Notes: generated from the sequence alone by a model not told the origin. DNA of 64,000 bases from Caenimonas aquaedulcis (GCF_015831345.1 NZ_JADWYS010000001.1:3252618-3316617), one strand, 5' to 3'. Positions 38,701 to 47,950 are shown, counted from the stretch's first letter. A program made the numbers and translations.

Positions 38701-41700
38701 AATTCGAACTGCTGGCGGCCCAGCCCCTGGCCGCAGCGACCGAGGCACCGGCCGGGCAGCAGCCGGAACCGCAGCCCGAGCCCGAGCCTGAACCCGTGGT
38801 CGAGCCGCCGGACGAAGTGCCCGATGACGTTCGCGAACCGATCGACGAACAGGTGAAGGTCATCGGCAACCTGCGCATCGGCATCCCGCTGTACAACGTC
38901 TACCTCAACGAGGCCGACGAGTGGTCGCGCCGCCTGGCCACCGAGGTGACCGAGTGGTCCCTCGAATTGAGCCATCCCGTGCTCGACTCGACGGTCGGCC
39001 TCGCGCACGCGCTGGCGGGGAGCTCGGCGACGGTCGGCTTCCATGCGCTGTCCGACATCGCGCGCGCGCTGGAAAGCGCGCTCGTCCACACGCAGTCACT
39101 CGCTTTCGGCCTCCCGCAGCATGGGAAGGCCTTCACCGAAGCGGCCGAGGAAATCCGGCGCCTGTTGCACCAGTTCGCTGCCGGCTTCCTGAAGGAGCCC
39201 GATGCGGGCGTGATCTCGTCGCTGGTCGCGTTGAAGGACCTGGACGTTCCGCTGCGCACGGATGCGGCGGAAGAAGAAGAGCTTTCCGATTTCGGCGGCC
39301 TGGAAGCGCCCGTGTCGGCGCCGCAGGCCCTCCCGGAGGTTGCTGAGGCGGTGGCTCCGGTGGTCGCGGCGCCTGTCGTGGCCACTCCGGTGGCGCAGGC
39401 TCCTGTTGTCCAGGCGCCAGCCCCGACCGTTGCGCCGGCCTTCATTCCGCCCGTGATGCCGGAAGTCGCGCAGGCGCGCCCCGCGCGCCTGGTCGAAGAC
39501 TTCTCGCAGGACCAGGACCAGATCGACATCGAGGACGCCGTCGACCCGGATCTCTTCCCGATCTTCGAGGAAGAAGCGGCCGAGCTGCTGCCGCAGCTGG
39601 GCGGCGCCCTGCGCCAATGGTCCGCGCGGCCCGACAACCGCAGTGCGCGCGACGAAGTGCTTCGCGCCCTGCACACGCTCAAGGGCAGTGCCCGGCTGGC
39701 CGGCGCGCTGCGCCTGGGTGAGCGTGCTCACCGCATGGAGTCGGAGATCGAATCCATCGGCTCCGAGAATGCGGCAGCGACCGATCTCGAAGGGTTGCTG
39801 CATCGCTTCGACGAAATGCAGGGCAATTTCGACGCGATGCGTGCAACGGGCGGCCTGCCCGTGACGATGGACGATGCGCAGCCCGCACCGGCGGCGCCGG
39901 AATCTGCCTCGGGTGCGCCGGCAATGGAAGACATGGCGCCCGTCGCGGCACCCGCCGCGGATGCACCGCCGTCGAGGGCGTTGATCGCACGGCCGGTGAC
40001 GACCAACCTCGTGCAGCAGCGCGCCGCCGCCAACCAGGCGGTGCGCGTCCGCTCCCAGTTGCTCGACCGCCTGGTGAACCAGGCCGGCGAAGTGATGATC
40101 ACGCGTTCGCGCCTGGAGGCGGAACTGCGGCAGCTGCGCGGTTCGCTGACCGACCTCACGGGCAACCTGGACCGCCTGCGCTCGCAGCTGCGGGACATCG
40201 AGCTGCAAGCCGAATCGCAGATGCAGTCGCGCCTGGCGCAGGCCAAGGACTCGGCGGCAGGCTTCGACCCGCTGGAATTCGACCGCTTCACGCGCGTGCA
40301 GGAGTTGACCCGCATGATGGCCGAGTCGGTGAACGACGTGGCCACGGTGCAGCGCAACCTGCAGCGCACGGTCGAATCGACGGAAGACGACCTCATCGCC
40401 CAGGCCCGCCAGACGCGCGAGTTGCAGCGCGACCTGCTGCGCACGCGCATGGTGGAATTCGAAGGCATCTCCGACCGCCTGTATCGCGTGATCCGCCTGG
40501 CCTCCAAGGAAACGGGCAAGCAGGTGAAGCTGGACATCACCGGCGGCTCCATCGAAATGGACCGGGGCGTGCTGGACCGCATGACACCCGCCTTCGAGCA
40601 CCTGCTGCGCAACTGCGTCGCGCACGGCATCGAGGAACCTTCGGTGCGTGCCGCGGCGGGCAAGGACCCCTCGGGCACGATCCTGATTCACCTGGCGCAG
40701 GAAGGCAACGACGTCTCCGTGGAATTCCGCGACGACGGCGGCGGCCTCGACCTGGCGCGTATCCGCGCCAAGGCCATGCAGCAGGGCCTGATCACGCCCG
40801 GCCAGGAGCTGTCCGATGCGGACGCCGCGAACCTGATTTTCACGCCCGGTTTCTCCACGGCCACGGCCGTGACCGAACTCGCGGGACGTGGCATCGGCAT
40901 GGACGTCGTGCGTTCCGAGGTCAACGCGCTGGGCGGGCGCATCGAGACGAACACCGCAACCGGCAAGGGCACGAGCTTCAAGCTGGTGCTGCCGCTGACC
41001 ACCGCGGTGACCCAGGTGGTGATGATTCGCAGCGGCACGTCTTCGATCGGCGTGCCGGCCAACGTGGTGGAGGTGGTGCGGCGCGCGCCCGCCAAGGACG
41101 TGGAGCAGGCCTACAACACCGGCTTCTACGAAATGGGCGGCGAGCAGATTCCGTTCTACTGGTCGGGCGCGCTGCTTCAGGCGTCCCAGCGCAGTGTGGA
41201 GCCGCAGACCAAGACGCTCCCTGTCGTGGTCTTCCGAAGCGCGGCGCAGCGTGTCGCACTGCACGTGGACGAAGTGCTGGGCAACCAGGAAGTCGTGGTG
41301 AAGAACCTCGGTCCGCAGCTGGCCCGCCTGCCCGGCCTCGCCGGCATGTCCGTGCTGGCATCCGGCGCGGTCGTCCTGATCTACAACCCTGTCGCTTTGA
41401 CAGCGGTCTATGGCGAACAGGCGCGGCTCATGAGCGCAGATCATGCGCAACCGCACATGCTCGAAAAGCTGGCGGCCGGAACGCCGACCGCGCCCGCTGT
41501 CCCGGCTGCGCCGGTGATCCCGCTCATCCTGGTGGTCGACGATTCGATCACGGTGCGCCGTGTCACGCAGCGCCTGCTGGCGCGCGAAGGCTACCGGGTG
41601 GCCATGGCCGCCGACGGTTTGCAGGCACTGGAGCGTCTCGCGGAAGAAAAGCCGACAGTGGTGCTTTCGGACATCGAGATGCCGCGCATGGACGGCTTCG

Positions 41701-41894
41701 ACCTCGCACGGAACATCCGGGCGGACGAGCGCCTGAAGGACCTGCCGATCATCATGATCACCTCACGCATCGCCGAGAAGCATCGCGAGCACGCAAGGGA
41801 GTTGGGCGTCGATCACTACCTGGGCAAGCCGTACTCGGAAGAGGAACTGCTGAGCCTGGTCAAGCACTACTGCGCGCAGACGATCGCGGCGTGA
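35760..41894 (+). CDS. chpA: Hybrid chemotaxis histidine kinase ChpA (PilL)
   Basis: A 2044-residue CheA-type kinase for pilus-driven motility. Clear Hpt modules have phospho-acceptor candidates His727 (FHTLKGSSRMVG), His1083 (AHALAGSSATVG) and His1305 (LHTLKGSARLAG). The first 600 residues hold Hpt-like helical repeats without an obvious His. Pro/Glu/Ala-rich linkers join the modules. The kinase core has the N-box near residue 1614 (HLLRNCVAHGIEE), DDGGGLDLARI and GRGIGMDVVRSEVNALGG, followed by a CheW domain and a C-terminal receiver with Asp1971 (VLSDIEMPRMDGF). The order pilJ-chpA is direct: pilK is absent. The 3' end overlaps the convergent photolyase by 35 bp. Confidence 0.95.
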   Translation: MEAATDIDLATNDLGPLAWVLDELRKSLDSASAALRRFVRDTAMARGTDMASVDGGHLRIARQQLHQAVGALEMVGLGAPAHMLRCMEAAVQKFVEHPEQCSEAASAKVERAGFALTEYLESVLLGKAASSVALFPQYKDVQELAGSDRIHPADLWSMEWRWNDPQSPAVAEVRVYDPAVRSRMDQSVLKLVKTGDAEAASELTNVSLSLAATQTARQPKIFWKICAAYFEAVGKGLLPLDIYVKRAGSRVLLQYASLAKGELGVSDRLAQDLVFFCSQAVPKSPADAPALAAVRQAWGLARFTPVDYQTPQFGRFDPILLSQSRKRIAAAKETWSALSGGDVTKLKGLADQFQLVSDSLVKLYPPSAPLAQALTQVVDSIVRTARAPGPELAMEVATAVLYLEAAFEDLDPADNQLAVRTARLAERLDTARQGGHAEALEPWMEELYRRVSDRQTMGSVVGELRGTLGELEKLLDQFFRNSADKTPLRDAPGHLSQMRGVLSVLGLDQAAQAVLRMRECVEEIIVTEVDEQQARAAGTFDKLGNNLGALGFLIDMLNYQPSLAKKLFVYDDSSGELRPLMGRTGEHAPEHTEEPDDLSSELQALTSMPEPESREELTAKLDSIAAHAVLADQSGIAQTAREASAAVTAHDSTATAAALNSLAAAAQPVAPPPVAAPAESGFEEDDLRDIFLEEAREVVQNGLAAIHALAAAPADVGELTTLRRAFHTLKGSSRMVGLNEYGEAAWSMEQVLNTWLADQKPANDNLRTLAGDAMRGFARWTEDIATNSDGAWKSAQFRGPADALRTEQRLVALVLPGEEPVAQPAEPAAEAPQAQVNFEATAAFEPAAAEPEPESEPSVPAMVELPSMDLPTAEATRESPIEAVAETPASAPAVPELELPADFSLELEPAAVAGPATVELPAPAEIEGIDFDSLAAISGPAQAAQEVVAEASPGPALDADLDFSFEEAAAATEPEEISLAEFELLAAQPLAAATEAPAGQQPEPQPEPEPEPVVEPPDEVPDDVREPIDEQVKVIGNLRIGIPLYNVYLNEADEWSRRLATEVTEWSLELSHPVLDSTVGLAHALAGSSATVGFHALSDIARALESALVHTQSLAFGLPQHGKAFTEAAEEIRRLLHQFAAGFLKEPDAGVISSLVALKDLDVPLRTDAAEEEELSDFGGLEAPVSAPQALPEVAEAVAPVVAAPVVATPVAQAPVVQAPAPTVAPAFIPPVMPEVAQARPARLVEDFSQDQDQIDIEDAVDPDLFPIFEEEAAELLPQLGGALRQWSARPDNRSARDEVLRALHTLKGSARLAGALRLGERAHRMESEIESIGSENAAATDLEGLLHRFDEMQGNFDAMRATGGLPVTMDDAQPAPAAPESASGAPAMEDMAPVAAPAADAPPSRALIARPVTTNLVQQRAAANQAVRVRSQLLDRLVNQAGEVMITRSRLEAELRQLRGSLTDLTGNLDRLRSQLRDIELQAESQMQSRLAQAKDSAAGFDPLEFDRFTRVQELTRMMAESVNDVATVQRNLQRTVESTEDDLIAQARQTRELQRDLLRTRMVEFEGISDRLYRVIRLASKETGKQVKLDITGGSIEMDRGVLDRMTPAFEHLLRNCVAHGIEEPSVRAAAGKDPSGTILIHLAQEGNDVSVEFRDDGGGLDLARIRAKAMQQGLITPGQELSDADAANLIFTPGFSTATAVTELAGRGIGMDVVRSEVNALGGRIETNTATGKGTSFKLVLPLTTAVTQVVMIRSGTSSIGVPANVVEVVRRAPAKDVEQAYNTGFYEMGGEQIPFYWSGALLQASQRSVEPQTKTLPVVVFRSAAQRVALHVDEVLGNQEVVVKNLGPQLARLPGLAGMSVLASGAVVLIYNPVALTAVYGEQARLMSADHAQPHMLEKLAAGTPTAPAVPAAPVIPLILVVDDSITVRRVTQRLLAREGYRVAMAADGLQALERLAEEKPTVVLSDIEMPRMDGFDLARNIRADERLKDLPIIMITSRIAEKHREHARELGVDHYLGKPYSEEELLSLVKHYCAQTIAA

Positions 41895-43377
41895 TCGCCG
41901 GCGTCTTGACGACGGCGTAGCGCTCCAGCGTCCTGGTCCGCGCCGCATCGTGATCCACGATGGGGTGCGGATAGTCCCGTCCCAACACCACGCCTGCCTG
42001 CGAGAGTTCGGCCGCGCTTGCCGTCCATGGCGCGTGCAGTGCATCGCCGGAGAGCGCCGCGAGTTGCGGAAGGTATCGCCGGATGAACCTGCCCTCCGGA
42101 TCGAATTTCCGGCTCTGCGACAACGGATTGAAAATGCGGAAGTAGGGCTGCGCGTCGCAACCGCTCGACGACGCCCATTGCCAGCCCCCGTTGTTCGATG
42201 CGAGTTCGTAGTCGTTCAGGTGCAGGGCGAAGTAGCGCTCGCCACGGCGCCAGTCGATCCCCAGGTCCTTGCACAGGAAACTCGCGACCACCATGCGCAG
42301 GCGGTTGTGCATGTACCCGGTGCTGTTGATCTGCGCCATGGCGGCGTCCACCAGGGGATAGCCCGTGCGGCCTTCGCACCAGGCGGCGAGGAGCCCCTCT
42401 GCCGCGACCCCGTCCTCCCATTCGATCGCGTCGTATGCGGGCTTGAAGCTGCGGGATTCGCCGCCGGGCCCGGCCACGTGCGGGAAGTTGGCCAGCACCT
42501 GCGCATAGAAGTCGCGCCAGATCAGCTCGCTCAGCCAGGTGGCGGCGCCTTCATCGCCTGCCAGCGCTGCAGCGTGGGCGCGCCGTGCGAGTGCACGGAT
42601 GGAAATGGTGCCGAAGCGAAGGTGGATGCCGAGATAGCTCGGTCCCTTCACCGACGGAAAGTCCCGCGTCCGGCCATACGCGCTCATGCGCGGCTCGAAC
42701 ACGGCGAAGAGGCGCTGCGCTCCGCGCTCGCCCGGCGCGATGCCCAGCGCACCAAGGTTGGTGCGCTGGAATCCCAGGTCCGTGAGCGGCGGCACCCCCG
42801 CGCGCGTCGCCGGCGGACGCGCTGCCAGTCGCGACGCATGCGCCTCCATCCGGTGGGCCGCGAGGTCCCCGGCCGTGACCTTCGCCAACCAGGCGTTCCT
42901 GTACGGCGTGAACACCGAGTAGGGCGCGCCGGCCTGCGTCAGCAGTTCCTTCCGCTCGAACACCACGTGGTCCTTGAAGGTGTGCAAGCCGATGCGTTGG
43001 GCGGCAAGCGCAGTCCGCACTGCGGCGTCGCGCGCGAGCGAGGCGGGCTCATCGTCGTGGTTGGCGAACACGGCGTCCACGCCAAGCTGCCGCGCCAATG
43101 CGGGCACCGCGTCCTTCGCGCCGGCGTGCAGCACGATGAGCCCGCCTTCGGCCCCGCCCGACAACTCGCGCAACGAGGCGTCCAGTTCGTCCACGGACTC
43201 GCGGATGAATTCCACCCGCCGGTCCGCGCGCGGCAGGCCCGCGAGGATGTTCGTATCGAACACGAAAACGCAATGAACCACGGCGCAGGAAGCCAGTGCG
43301 CGGGAGAGTGCGTGGTTGTCGTGCACGCGAAGGTCGCGTCGAAACCACATGACGCCGGCAGCATAAAGGGTTTGCAT
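41860..43377 (-). CDS. phr: Deoxyribodipyrimidine photolyase
   Basis: A 505-residue blue-light DNA repair enzyme of the CPD photolyase class. The N-terminal antenna domain begins VMWFRRDLRVHDNHALSRAL. The FAD domain contains KGPSYLGIHLRFGTISIRAL, TGYPLVDAAMAQINSTGYMHNRLRM and LNDYELASNNGGWQWASSSGCDAQP, the class signature with the Trp chain and flavin contacts. The C-terminal tail overlaps the convergent chpA end by 35 bp, so both stops lie inside the other gene. Antenna cofactor type is not determined. Confidence 0.96.
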   Translation of the reverse strand: MQTLYAAGVMWFRRDLRVHDNHALSRALASCAVVHCVFVFDTNILAGLPRADRRVEFIRESVDELDASLRELSGGAEGGLIVLHAGAKDAVPALARQLGVDAVFANHDDEPASLARDAAVRTALAAQRIGLHTFKDHVVFERKELLTQAGAPYSVFTPYRNAWLAKVTAGDLAAHRMEAHASRLAARPPATRAGVPPLTDLGFQRTNLGALGIAPGERGAQRLFAVFEPRMSAYGRTRDFPSVKGPSYLGIHLRFGTISIRALARRAHAAALAGDEGAATWLSELIWRDFYAQVLANFPHVAGPGGESRSFKPAYDAIEWEDGVAAEGLLAAWCEGRTGYPLVDAAMAQINSTGYMHNRLRMVVASFLCKDLGIDWRRGERYFALHLNDYELASNNGGWQWASSSGCDAQPYFRIFNPLSQSRKFDPEGRFIRRYLPQLAALSGDALHAPWTASAAELSQAGVVLGRDYPHPIVDHDAARTRTLERYAVVKTPAITPRSSARSSA

Positions 43378-43412
43378 GGGAGGCCCGGCACGGCAGGCGG
43401 GGCGGAGCTAAA

Positions 43413-44021
43413 ATGGGGATCATGCCCGCCGATGCCGACCCGATCAACCTGACGCATCACTTCCTGATTGCGATGCCCGGGATGGAAGACGAGGCTTTCG
43501 CGAAGAGCGTGGTCTATCTGTGCGAGCACAGCTCGCGCGGGGCCCTCGGCCTCGTGATCAACAAGCCCAGCGATATCGACCTGCGCAAGCTCTTCGACAA
43601 GGTCGAATTGCCGCTGGGCCGCGACGACCTCGCGCGCACCCCCGTGTTCCAGGGCGGTCCCGTCCAGACCGAGCGCGGCTTCGTCCTGCATGAAGCGGTG
43701 TTCGCATCCCAGGACGAGAAGACCGAACCCGTCTACGCCTCCACGATGACGATTCCCGGCGGCCTCGAGATGACCACCTCGAAGGACGTGCTCGAGGCCC
43801 TGGCGACCGGTGCTGGGCCCCGCAAGGTGCTCATCTCGCTCGGATATTCGGCCTGGGGCGAGGGCCAGCTCGAATCCGAGCTGCTCGAAAACAGCTGGCT
43901 GACGGTTGGAGCGGACCTCTCGGTGATCTTCGACACGCCGGTGGAGCAGCGCTATGCCAAGGCGCTGTCCCTGCTGGGGCTCGAGGCCTGGATGCTGTCT
44001 CCGGACGCGGGGCACGCATGA
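43413..44021 (+). CDS. algH: YqgE/AlgH family protein (DUF179)
   Basis: A 202-residue protein of the conserved AlgH family, cytoplasmic, with unclear biochemical role. Signatures are NLTHHFLIAMPGMEDEAFAKSVVYLCEH, GALGLVINKP, VFQGGPVQTERGFVLH and the C-terminal LGYSAWGEGQLESEL. ATG 43413 has GGAG at good spacing; ATG 43422 is the alternative. It opens a six-gene run, algH-ruvX-pyrR-pyrB-pyrC'-plsC, with overlaps or gaps of at most seven bases, and overlaps ruvX by four. Confidence 0.94.
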   Translation: MGIMPADADPINLTHHFLIAMPGMEDEAFAKSVVYLCEHSSRGALGLVINKPSDIDLRKLFDKVELPLGRDDLARTPVFQGGPVQTERGFVLHEAVFASQDEKTEPVYASTMTIPGGLEMTTSKDVLEALATGAGPRKVLISLGYSAWGEGQLESELLENSWLTVGADLSVIFDTPVEQRYAKALSLLGLEAWMLSPDAGHA

Positions 44022-44434
44022 GCACCGGGGTGCTCGACGTCCCCCCTCACTTCCAAACCTTTCTCGCTTTCGATTTCGGGGCCCGCCGCACCGGCGTGGC
44101 CGTCGGCAATCGCATGCTGCGCACGGCCACGCCGCAGCCCACGATCCGCGCCGACGCCGCGCAGGCACGGCTGGAGCAGGCCGAGGCGCGTGTCGCTCAG
44201 TGGCAGCCGGATGCTGTGGTGGTGGGCGTGCCCTTCCATCCCGACGGCGCGAGCCACGACAATACGGCCCGGGCGAAGAAATTCGCGCGCCAGCTGCGCG
44301 GCCGGCTGAAGCAGCCCGTCTACGAAGTCGACGAGCGCTACAGCACCACCGAAGCGCTGGCGCAGGGAGCGGCCGATGCCGATGCCGGGGCGGCCTGCGT
44401 GATCCTCGAACAATTTCTCAGGAGCCTCTCATGA
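44018..44434 (+). CDS. ruvX: YqgF/RuvX Holliday-junction-resolvase-like protein
   Basis: A 138-residue RNase-H-fold protein involved in 16S rRNA 5'-end maturation (and resolvase-like by fold). The catalytic Asp is in FLAFDFGARRTGVAVGN, with further motifs VVVGVPFHPDG, VYEVDERYSTTEA and the late Asp in [16 protein letters not shown]. It sits between algH and pyrR with four-base ATGA overlaps at both ends; the algH-yqgF pairing is common in proteobacteria. Confidence 0.95.
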   Translation: MSTGVLDVPPHFQTFLAFDFGARRTGVAVGNRMLRTATPQPTIRADAAQARLEQAEARVAQWQPDAVVVGVPFHPDGASHDNTARAKKFARQLRGRLKQPVYEVDERYSTTEALAQGAADADAGAACVILEQFLRSLS

Positions 44435-44928
44435 GCAATCTGGTGCTCGACGCCGAAGCGCTCTATCGCGAACTGCTGGCCGGCGTCAGGTCCATGCGCA
44501 CCGGCGACGCGAAGCTGGTCGGCATCACCTCGGGCGGCGCCTGGCTGGCGGAACGCCTGCACCGCGACCTCGCGCTGCCGGGCGCCGTCGGCATCATCTC
44601 GTCGGCGATGCACCGCGACGACTTCGCCCAGCGCGGGATGACCGGCGCGGGCCGGCAGACGCAGCTGGACTTCGACGTGAACGGCGCCAGCATCATCCTG
44701 CTCGACGACGTGCTGTACACCGGGCGCACGATCCGGGCGGTCATCAACGAACTCTTCGACTACGGCCGGCCCGCTTCCGTGAAGCTTGCGGTGCTGGTGG
44801 ATCGCGGCGGCCGCGAGTTGCCGCTGCAGCCCGACTTCGCGGCAGCGCGGGTGTCGGTGCCCACGAACCAGTCGCTCGCCCTCGCCCGCGACGAGGCGGG
44901 CAAGTTCAGTTTCAAGGTGGAAGGCTGA
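44431..44928 (+). CDS. pyrR: PyrR-type uracil phosphoribosyltransferase / pyrimidine regulator
   Basis: A 165-residue phosphoribosyltransferase-fold protein. The PRPP-binding loop is [23 protein letters not shown]. Other family segments are [15 protein letters not shown] and [13 protein letters not shown]. PyrR in Gram-positives binds pyr mRNA and represses. In betaproteobacteria the homologue precedes pyrB, but I saw no obvious PyrR attenuator here. It overlaps ruvX by four bases and pyrB begins seven bases after it. Confidence 0.92.
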   Translation: MSNLVLDAEALYRELLAGVRSMRTGDAKLVGITSGGAWLAERLHRDLALPGAVGIISSAMHRDDFAQRGMTGAGRQTQLDFDVNGASIILLDDVLYTGRTIRAVINELFDYGRPASVKLAVLVDRGGRELPLQPDFAAARVSVPTNQSLALARDEAGKFSFKVEG

Positions 44929-44935
44929 TCACCTC

Positions 44936-45898
44936 ATGCTCTACAAGCGAAACCCGCAACTCAACAAACACGGCGAACTCGTCCACCTGCTGTCGGTGGA
45001 AGGGCTGCCACGCGACATCGTCACGCACATCCTCGACACCGCCGCGAGCTTCGTGAGCGTGAGCGACCGCGAGGTGAAGAAAGTGCCGCTGCTGCGCGGC
45101 AAGAGCGTCTTCAACCTCTTCTTCGAAAACTCCACGCGCACGCGCACGACCTTCGAGATCGCGGCGACGCGCCTGTCGGCCGACGTGATCAACCTCGACA
45201 TCGCGCGCTCGTCGGCGTCCAAGGGCGAATCGCTGCTCGACACGATCGCCAACCTCTCCGCGATGGCGGCGGACCTCTTCGTGGTGCGGCACAGCGAGTC
45301 GGGCGCGCCCTACCTGATCGCGCAGCATGTCGCGCCGCACGTCCATGTGATCAACGCCGGCGACGGCCGCCACGCGCACCCCACGCAGGGGCTGCTGGAC
45401 ATGTACACGATCCGGCACTACAAGAAAGACTTCTCCAATCTCACCGTCGCCATCGTGGGCGACGTGCTGCATTCGCGCGTCGCGCGCTCGGACATCCATG
45501 CGCTCACGACGCTCGGCTGCGCGGAAGTGCGCGTCGTCGGGCCCAAGACGCTCGTGCCCGCCGACATGGCGCAGATGGGCGTGAAGGTCTTCCACACGCT
45601 GGAAGAAGGCATCGCCGGCTGCGACGTGGTCATCATGCTGCGGCTGCAGAACGAGCGGATGAGCGGCGCGCTCCTGCCTTCGTCGCAGGAATTCTTCAAA
45701 TGCTACGGCCTCACCGCCGAGAAGCTGCGCCACGCCAAGCCCGACGCGATCGTGATGCACCCGGGGCCGATCAACCGCGGCGTGGAGATCGATTCCGCCG
45801 TGGTGGATGGCAAGCAGAGCGTGATCCTGCCGCAGGTCACCTTCGGCATCGCGGTGCGCATGGCGGTGATGAGCATCGTCGCGGGGAACGAAGCATGA
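44936..45898 (+). CDS. pyrB: Aspartate carbamoyltransferase catalytic subunit
   Basis: A 320-residue enzyme joining carbamoyl phosphate and aspartate in pyrimidine synthesis. The carbamoyl-phosphate site is [13 protein letters not shown], with [38 protein letters not shown] and [13 protein letters not shown] following. ATG 44936 begins [10 protein letters not shown]. No pyrI regulatory gene is present. Instead the next gene, overlapping by four bases, is a dihydroorotase-like protein, as in the large ATCase complexes of pseudomonads. Confidence 0.97.
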   Translation: MLYKRNPQLNKHGELVHLLSVEGLPRDIVTHILDTAASFVSVSDREVKKVPLLRGKSVFNLFFENSTRTRTTFEIAATRLSADVINLDIARSSASKGESLLDTIANLSAMAADLFVVRHSESGAPYLIAQHVAPHVHVINAGDGRHAHPTQGLLDMYTIRHYKKDFSNLTVAIVGDVLHSRVARSDIHALTTLGCAEVRVVGPKTLVPADMAQMGVKVFHTLEEGIAGCDVVIMLRLQNERMSGALLPSSQEFFKCYGLTAEKLRHAKPDAIVMHPGPINRGVEIDSAVVDGKQSVILPQVTFGIAVRMAVMSIVAGNEA

Positions 45899-47205
45899 AA
45901 ATCCTGATCCGAAACGGCCGCGTGATCGACCCGGCCACCAACCGCGACGAAATCTGCGACGTCGCGATCGCCGCGGGCCGCATCGTGTCGATCGGTGCGA
46001 CGCCCGCAGGATTCGCGCCGAGCAAGACCATCGACGCGAAAGGCTGCATCGTCGCGCCGGGCCTCGTCGACCTGGCCGCCCGCCTGCGCGAGCCGGGCCA
46101 TGAACACGAAGGCATGCTGGAAAGCGAGATGGCCGCGGCGGTCGCCGGGGGCGTGACGAGTCTGGTCTGCCCGCCCGACACCGAGCCCGTGCTCGACGAG
46201 CCGGGGCTGGTCGAGATGCTGAAGTTCCGCTCGGAGAAGCTGCACCAGGCGCGTGTGTTTCCGCTGGGCGCGCTGACGCGCAACCTGCAAGGCGAGACCC
46301 TGACGGAGATGGCCGAACTCACGGAAGCGGGATGCGTGGGTTTCAGCCAGGCCGACGTGCCGCTCGCCAGCACGCAGGTGATGCAGCGCGCGCTGCAGTA
46401 CGCATCGACGCATGGGTACGCGGTGTGGCTGCGCCCGCAGGAGCTCTACCTGGGCAGCGGCGTGGCCGCCAGCGGGGCGCTGGCCACGCGGCTCGGCCTG
46501 TCGGGCATCCCCGTGGCCGCCGAGACGATCGCGCTGCACACCATCTTCGAGCTGATGAAAGCCACGGGCGCGCGCGTGCACCTGTGCCGCATCAGCAGCG
46601 CGGCCGGCGTCGACCTGGTGCGCCAGGCGAAGGACCAGGGGCTGCCCGTGACCTGCGATGCCAGCATCAATTCCCTGCACCTCACCGACGTGGACATCGG
46701 CTACTTCGATTCGCGGATGCGCCTGAGCCCGCCGCTGCGCCAGCAGCGCGACCGCGACGCCCTGCGCGAGGCCTTGGCCGACGGCACCATCGACGCGCTC
46801 GTGTCCGACCACACACCCGTGGACGAGGACGAGAAGACCCTGCCGTTCGCGGAAGCGGAACCCGGGGCCACGGGGCTGGAGCTGCTCCTGTCCCTGTCGT
46901 TGAAGTGGGGGCAGGAGAGCGGCGTCGGCCTCACGCGTTCGCTTGCGGTGCTCACGAGCGAGCCGGCGCGCGTGCTCGGCGGCGCACTCGGGACGCTGCA
47001 TGCGAGCGTGGGCCGGCTGGTGGAGGGCGGCATCGCGGACGTCTGCGTGTTCGATCCGCAGGCGGAGTGGACGGTCACCGACGAGGCGTTGCGCAGCCAG
47101 GGCAAGCACACCCCGTTCTCGGGCTATGCCCTCCCGGGACGCGTGCGCTGCACGGTCGCCGCAGGGCAACTGGCTTTCGAGGCCCGCGCGGTGCAGCCTG
47201 CGTGA
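45895..47205 (+). CDS. pyrX: Non-catalytic dihydroorotase-like ATCase partner (PyrC')
   Basis: A 436-residue amidohydrolase-fold protein. The standard metal motif D-x-H-x-H-x-R-E-P-G reads Asp59-Leu-Ala61-Ala-Arg63-Leu-Arg-Glu-Pro-Gly, so both zinc His are lost. The middle His ([10 protein letters not shown]) and the DHxPH region ([15 protein letters not shown]) also differ from active enzymes. The fold elements [18 protein letters not shown] and [10 protein letters not shown] remain. In Pseudomonas such inactive subunits are needed structurally for PyrB, and the four-base overlap with pyrB fits that. A separate active pyrC must exist elsewhere. Confidence 0.9.
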   Translation: MKILIRNGRVIDPATNRDEICDVAIAAGRIVSIGATPAGFAPSKTIDAKGCIVAPGLVDLAARLREPGHEHEGMLESEMAAAVAGGVTSLVCPPDTEPVLDEPGLVEMLKFRSEKLHQARVFPLGALTRNLQGETLTEMAELTEAGCVGFSQADVPLASTQVMQRALQYASTHGYAVWLRPQELYLGSGVAASGALATRLGLSGIPVAAETIALHTIFELMKATGARVHLCRISSAAGVDLVRQAKDQGLPVTCDASINSLHLTDVDIGYFDSRMRLSPPLRQQRDRDALREALADGTIDALVSDHTPVDEDEKTLPFAEAEPGATGLELLLSLSLKWGQESGVGLTRSLAVLTSEPARVLGGALGTLHASVGRLVEGGIADVCVFDPQAEWTVTDEALRSQGKHTPFSGYALPGRVRCTVAAGQLAFEARAVQPA

Positions 47206-47212
47206 GCAGCCG

Positions 47213-47950
47213 ATGAACGGCTTGCGCGCCGCATGGAGGCTCATGCGCGCGGTGATCCACGCGCTCCACGGTTTCGCGACCATCCTGTTCCTGTTCCCGG
47301 GCTGGGGCGATGCGCGACGCCAAGCGCGTGTGCAGTCCTGGTCCCGCGAAATGCTCGAGTGCATCGGCGTCACGCTGGAGGTGCGCGGGAACCCGCCCCG
47401 CACCGGGCCGGTGCTGCTCGCCGCGAACCACATTTCCTGGCTGGACATCCTCGTCATGCACGCGGCGCGGCATTGCCGCTTCGTCGCGAAGTCGGAGGTG
47501 CGCCACTGGCCGCTGATCGGCAGGATGGCTACCGCGGGGGGCACGCTGTACATCGAACGCGAGTCGCGTCGCGATGCGATGCGCGTGGTGCACAGGATGG
47601 CCGAGAGCCTCGGCCGCGGGGAGATCCTCGCGGTCTTCCCGGAAGGCACGACGAGCGATGGCACGACGCTGCTCCCGTTTCACGGCAACCTGATCCAGGC
47701 GGCAGTGGCCACCGGCACGCCGGTGCAACCGGTGGCGCTCCGGTTCATCGACAGGGCGAGCGGCGAGCCGAGCCTCACGCCCTGCTACATCGGGGACGAC
47801 ACGCTGCTCGGATCCGTGTGGAGCACCTTGAGCGGACCGCCGATCGCCGCGGTGGTGTCCTATGGCGAACCGGAATGGGCCCACGGCCGCGACCGGCGCA
47901 CCTGGGCGGGCGATCTGCGGACCGTCGTCGACGACCTACGCAGGTCCTGA
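47213..47950 (+). CDS. plsC: 1-acyl-sn-glycerol-3-phosphate acyltransferase (PlsC family)
   Basis: A 245-residue membrane-associated acyltransferase that makes phosphatidate. The catalytic motif is NHISWLD (NHxxxxD), and the substrate-binding motif FPEGTTSDG follows about 70 residues later. A hydrophobic N-terminal segment (VIHALHGFATILFLFPGW) anchors it to the membrane. It begins seven bases after pyrC' and is the last gene of that run. Its end overlaps the convergent ABC ATPase gene by 15 bp. Confidence 0.92.
   Translation: MNGLRAAWRLMRAVIHALHGFATILFLFPGWGDARRQARVQSWSREMLECIGVTLEVRGNPPRTGPVLLAANHISWLDILVMHAARHCRFVAKSEVRHWPLIGRMATAGGTLYIERESRRDAMRVVHRMAESLGRGEILAVFPEGTTSDGTTLLPFHGNLIQAAVATGTPVQPVALRFIDRASGEPSLTPCYIGDDTLLGSVWSTLSGPPIAAVVSYGEPEWAHGRDRRTWAGDLRTVVDDLRRS

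Noticed and set aside
35700..39089. Reverse reading frame of 1129 codons opposite chpA
   Set aside because: Arises from GC-rich third positions; no motif, no ribosome site, and chpA is certain on the other strand.
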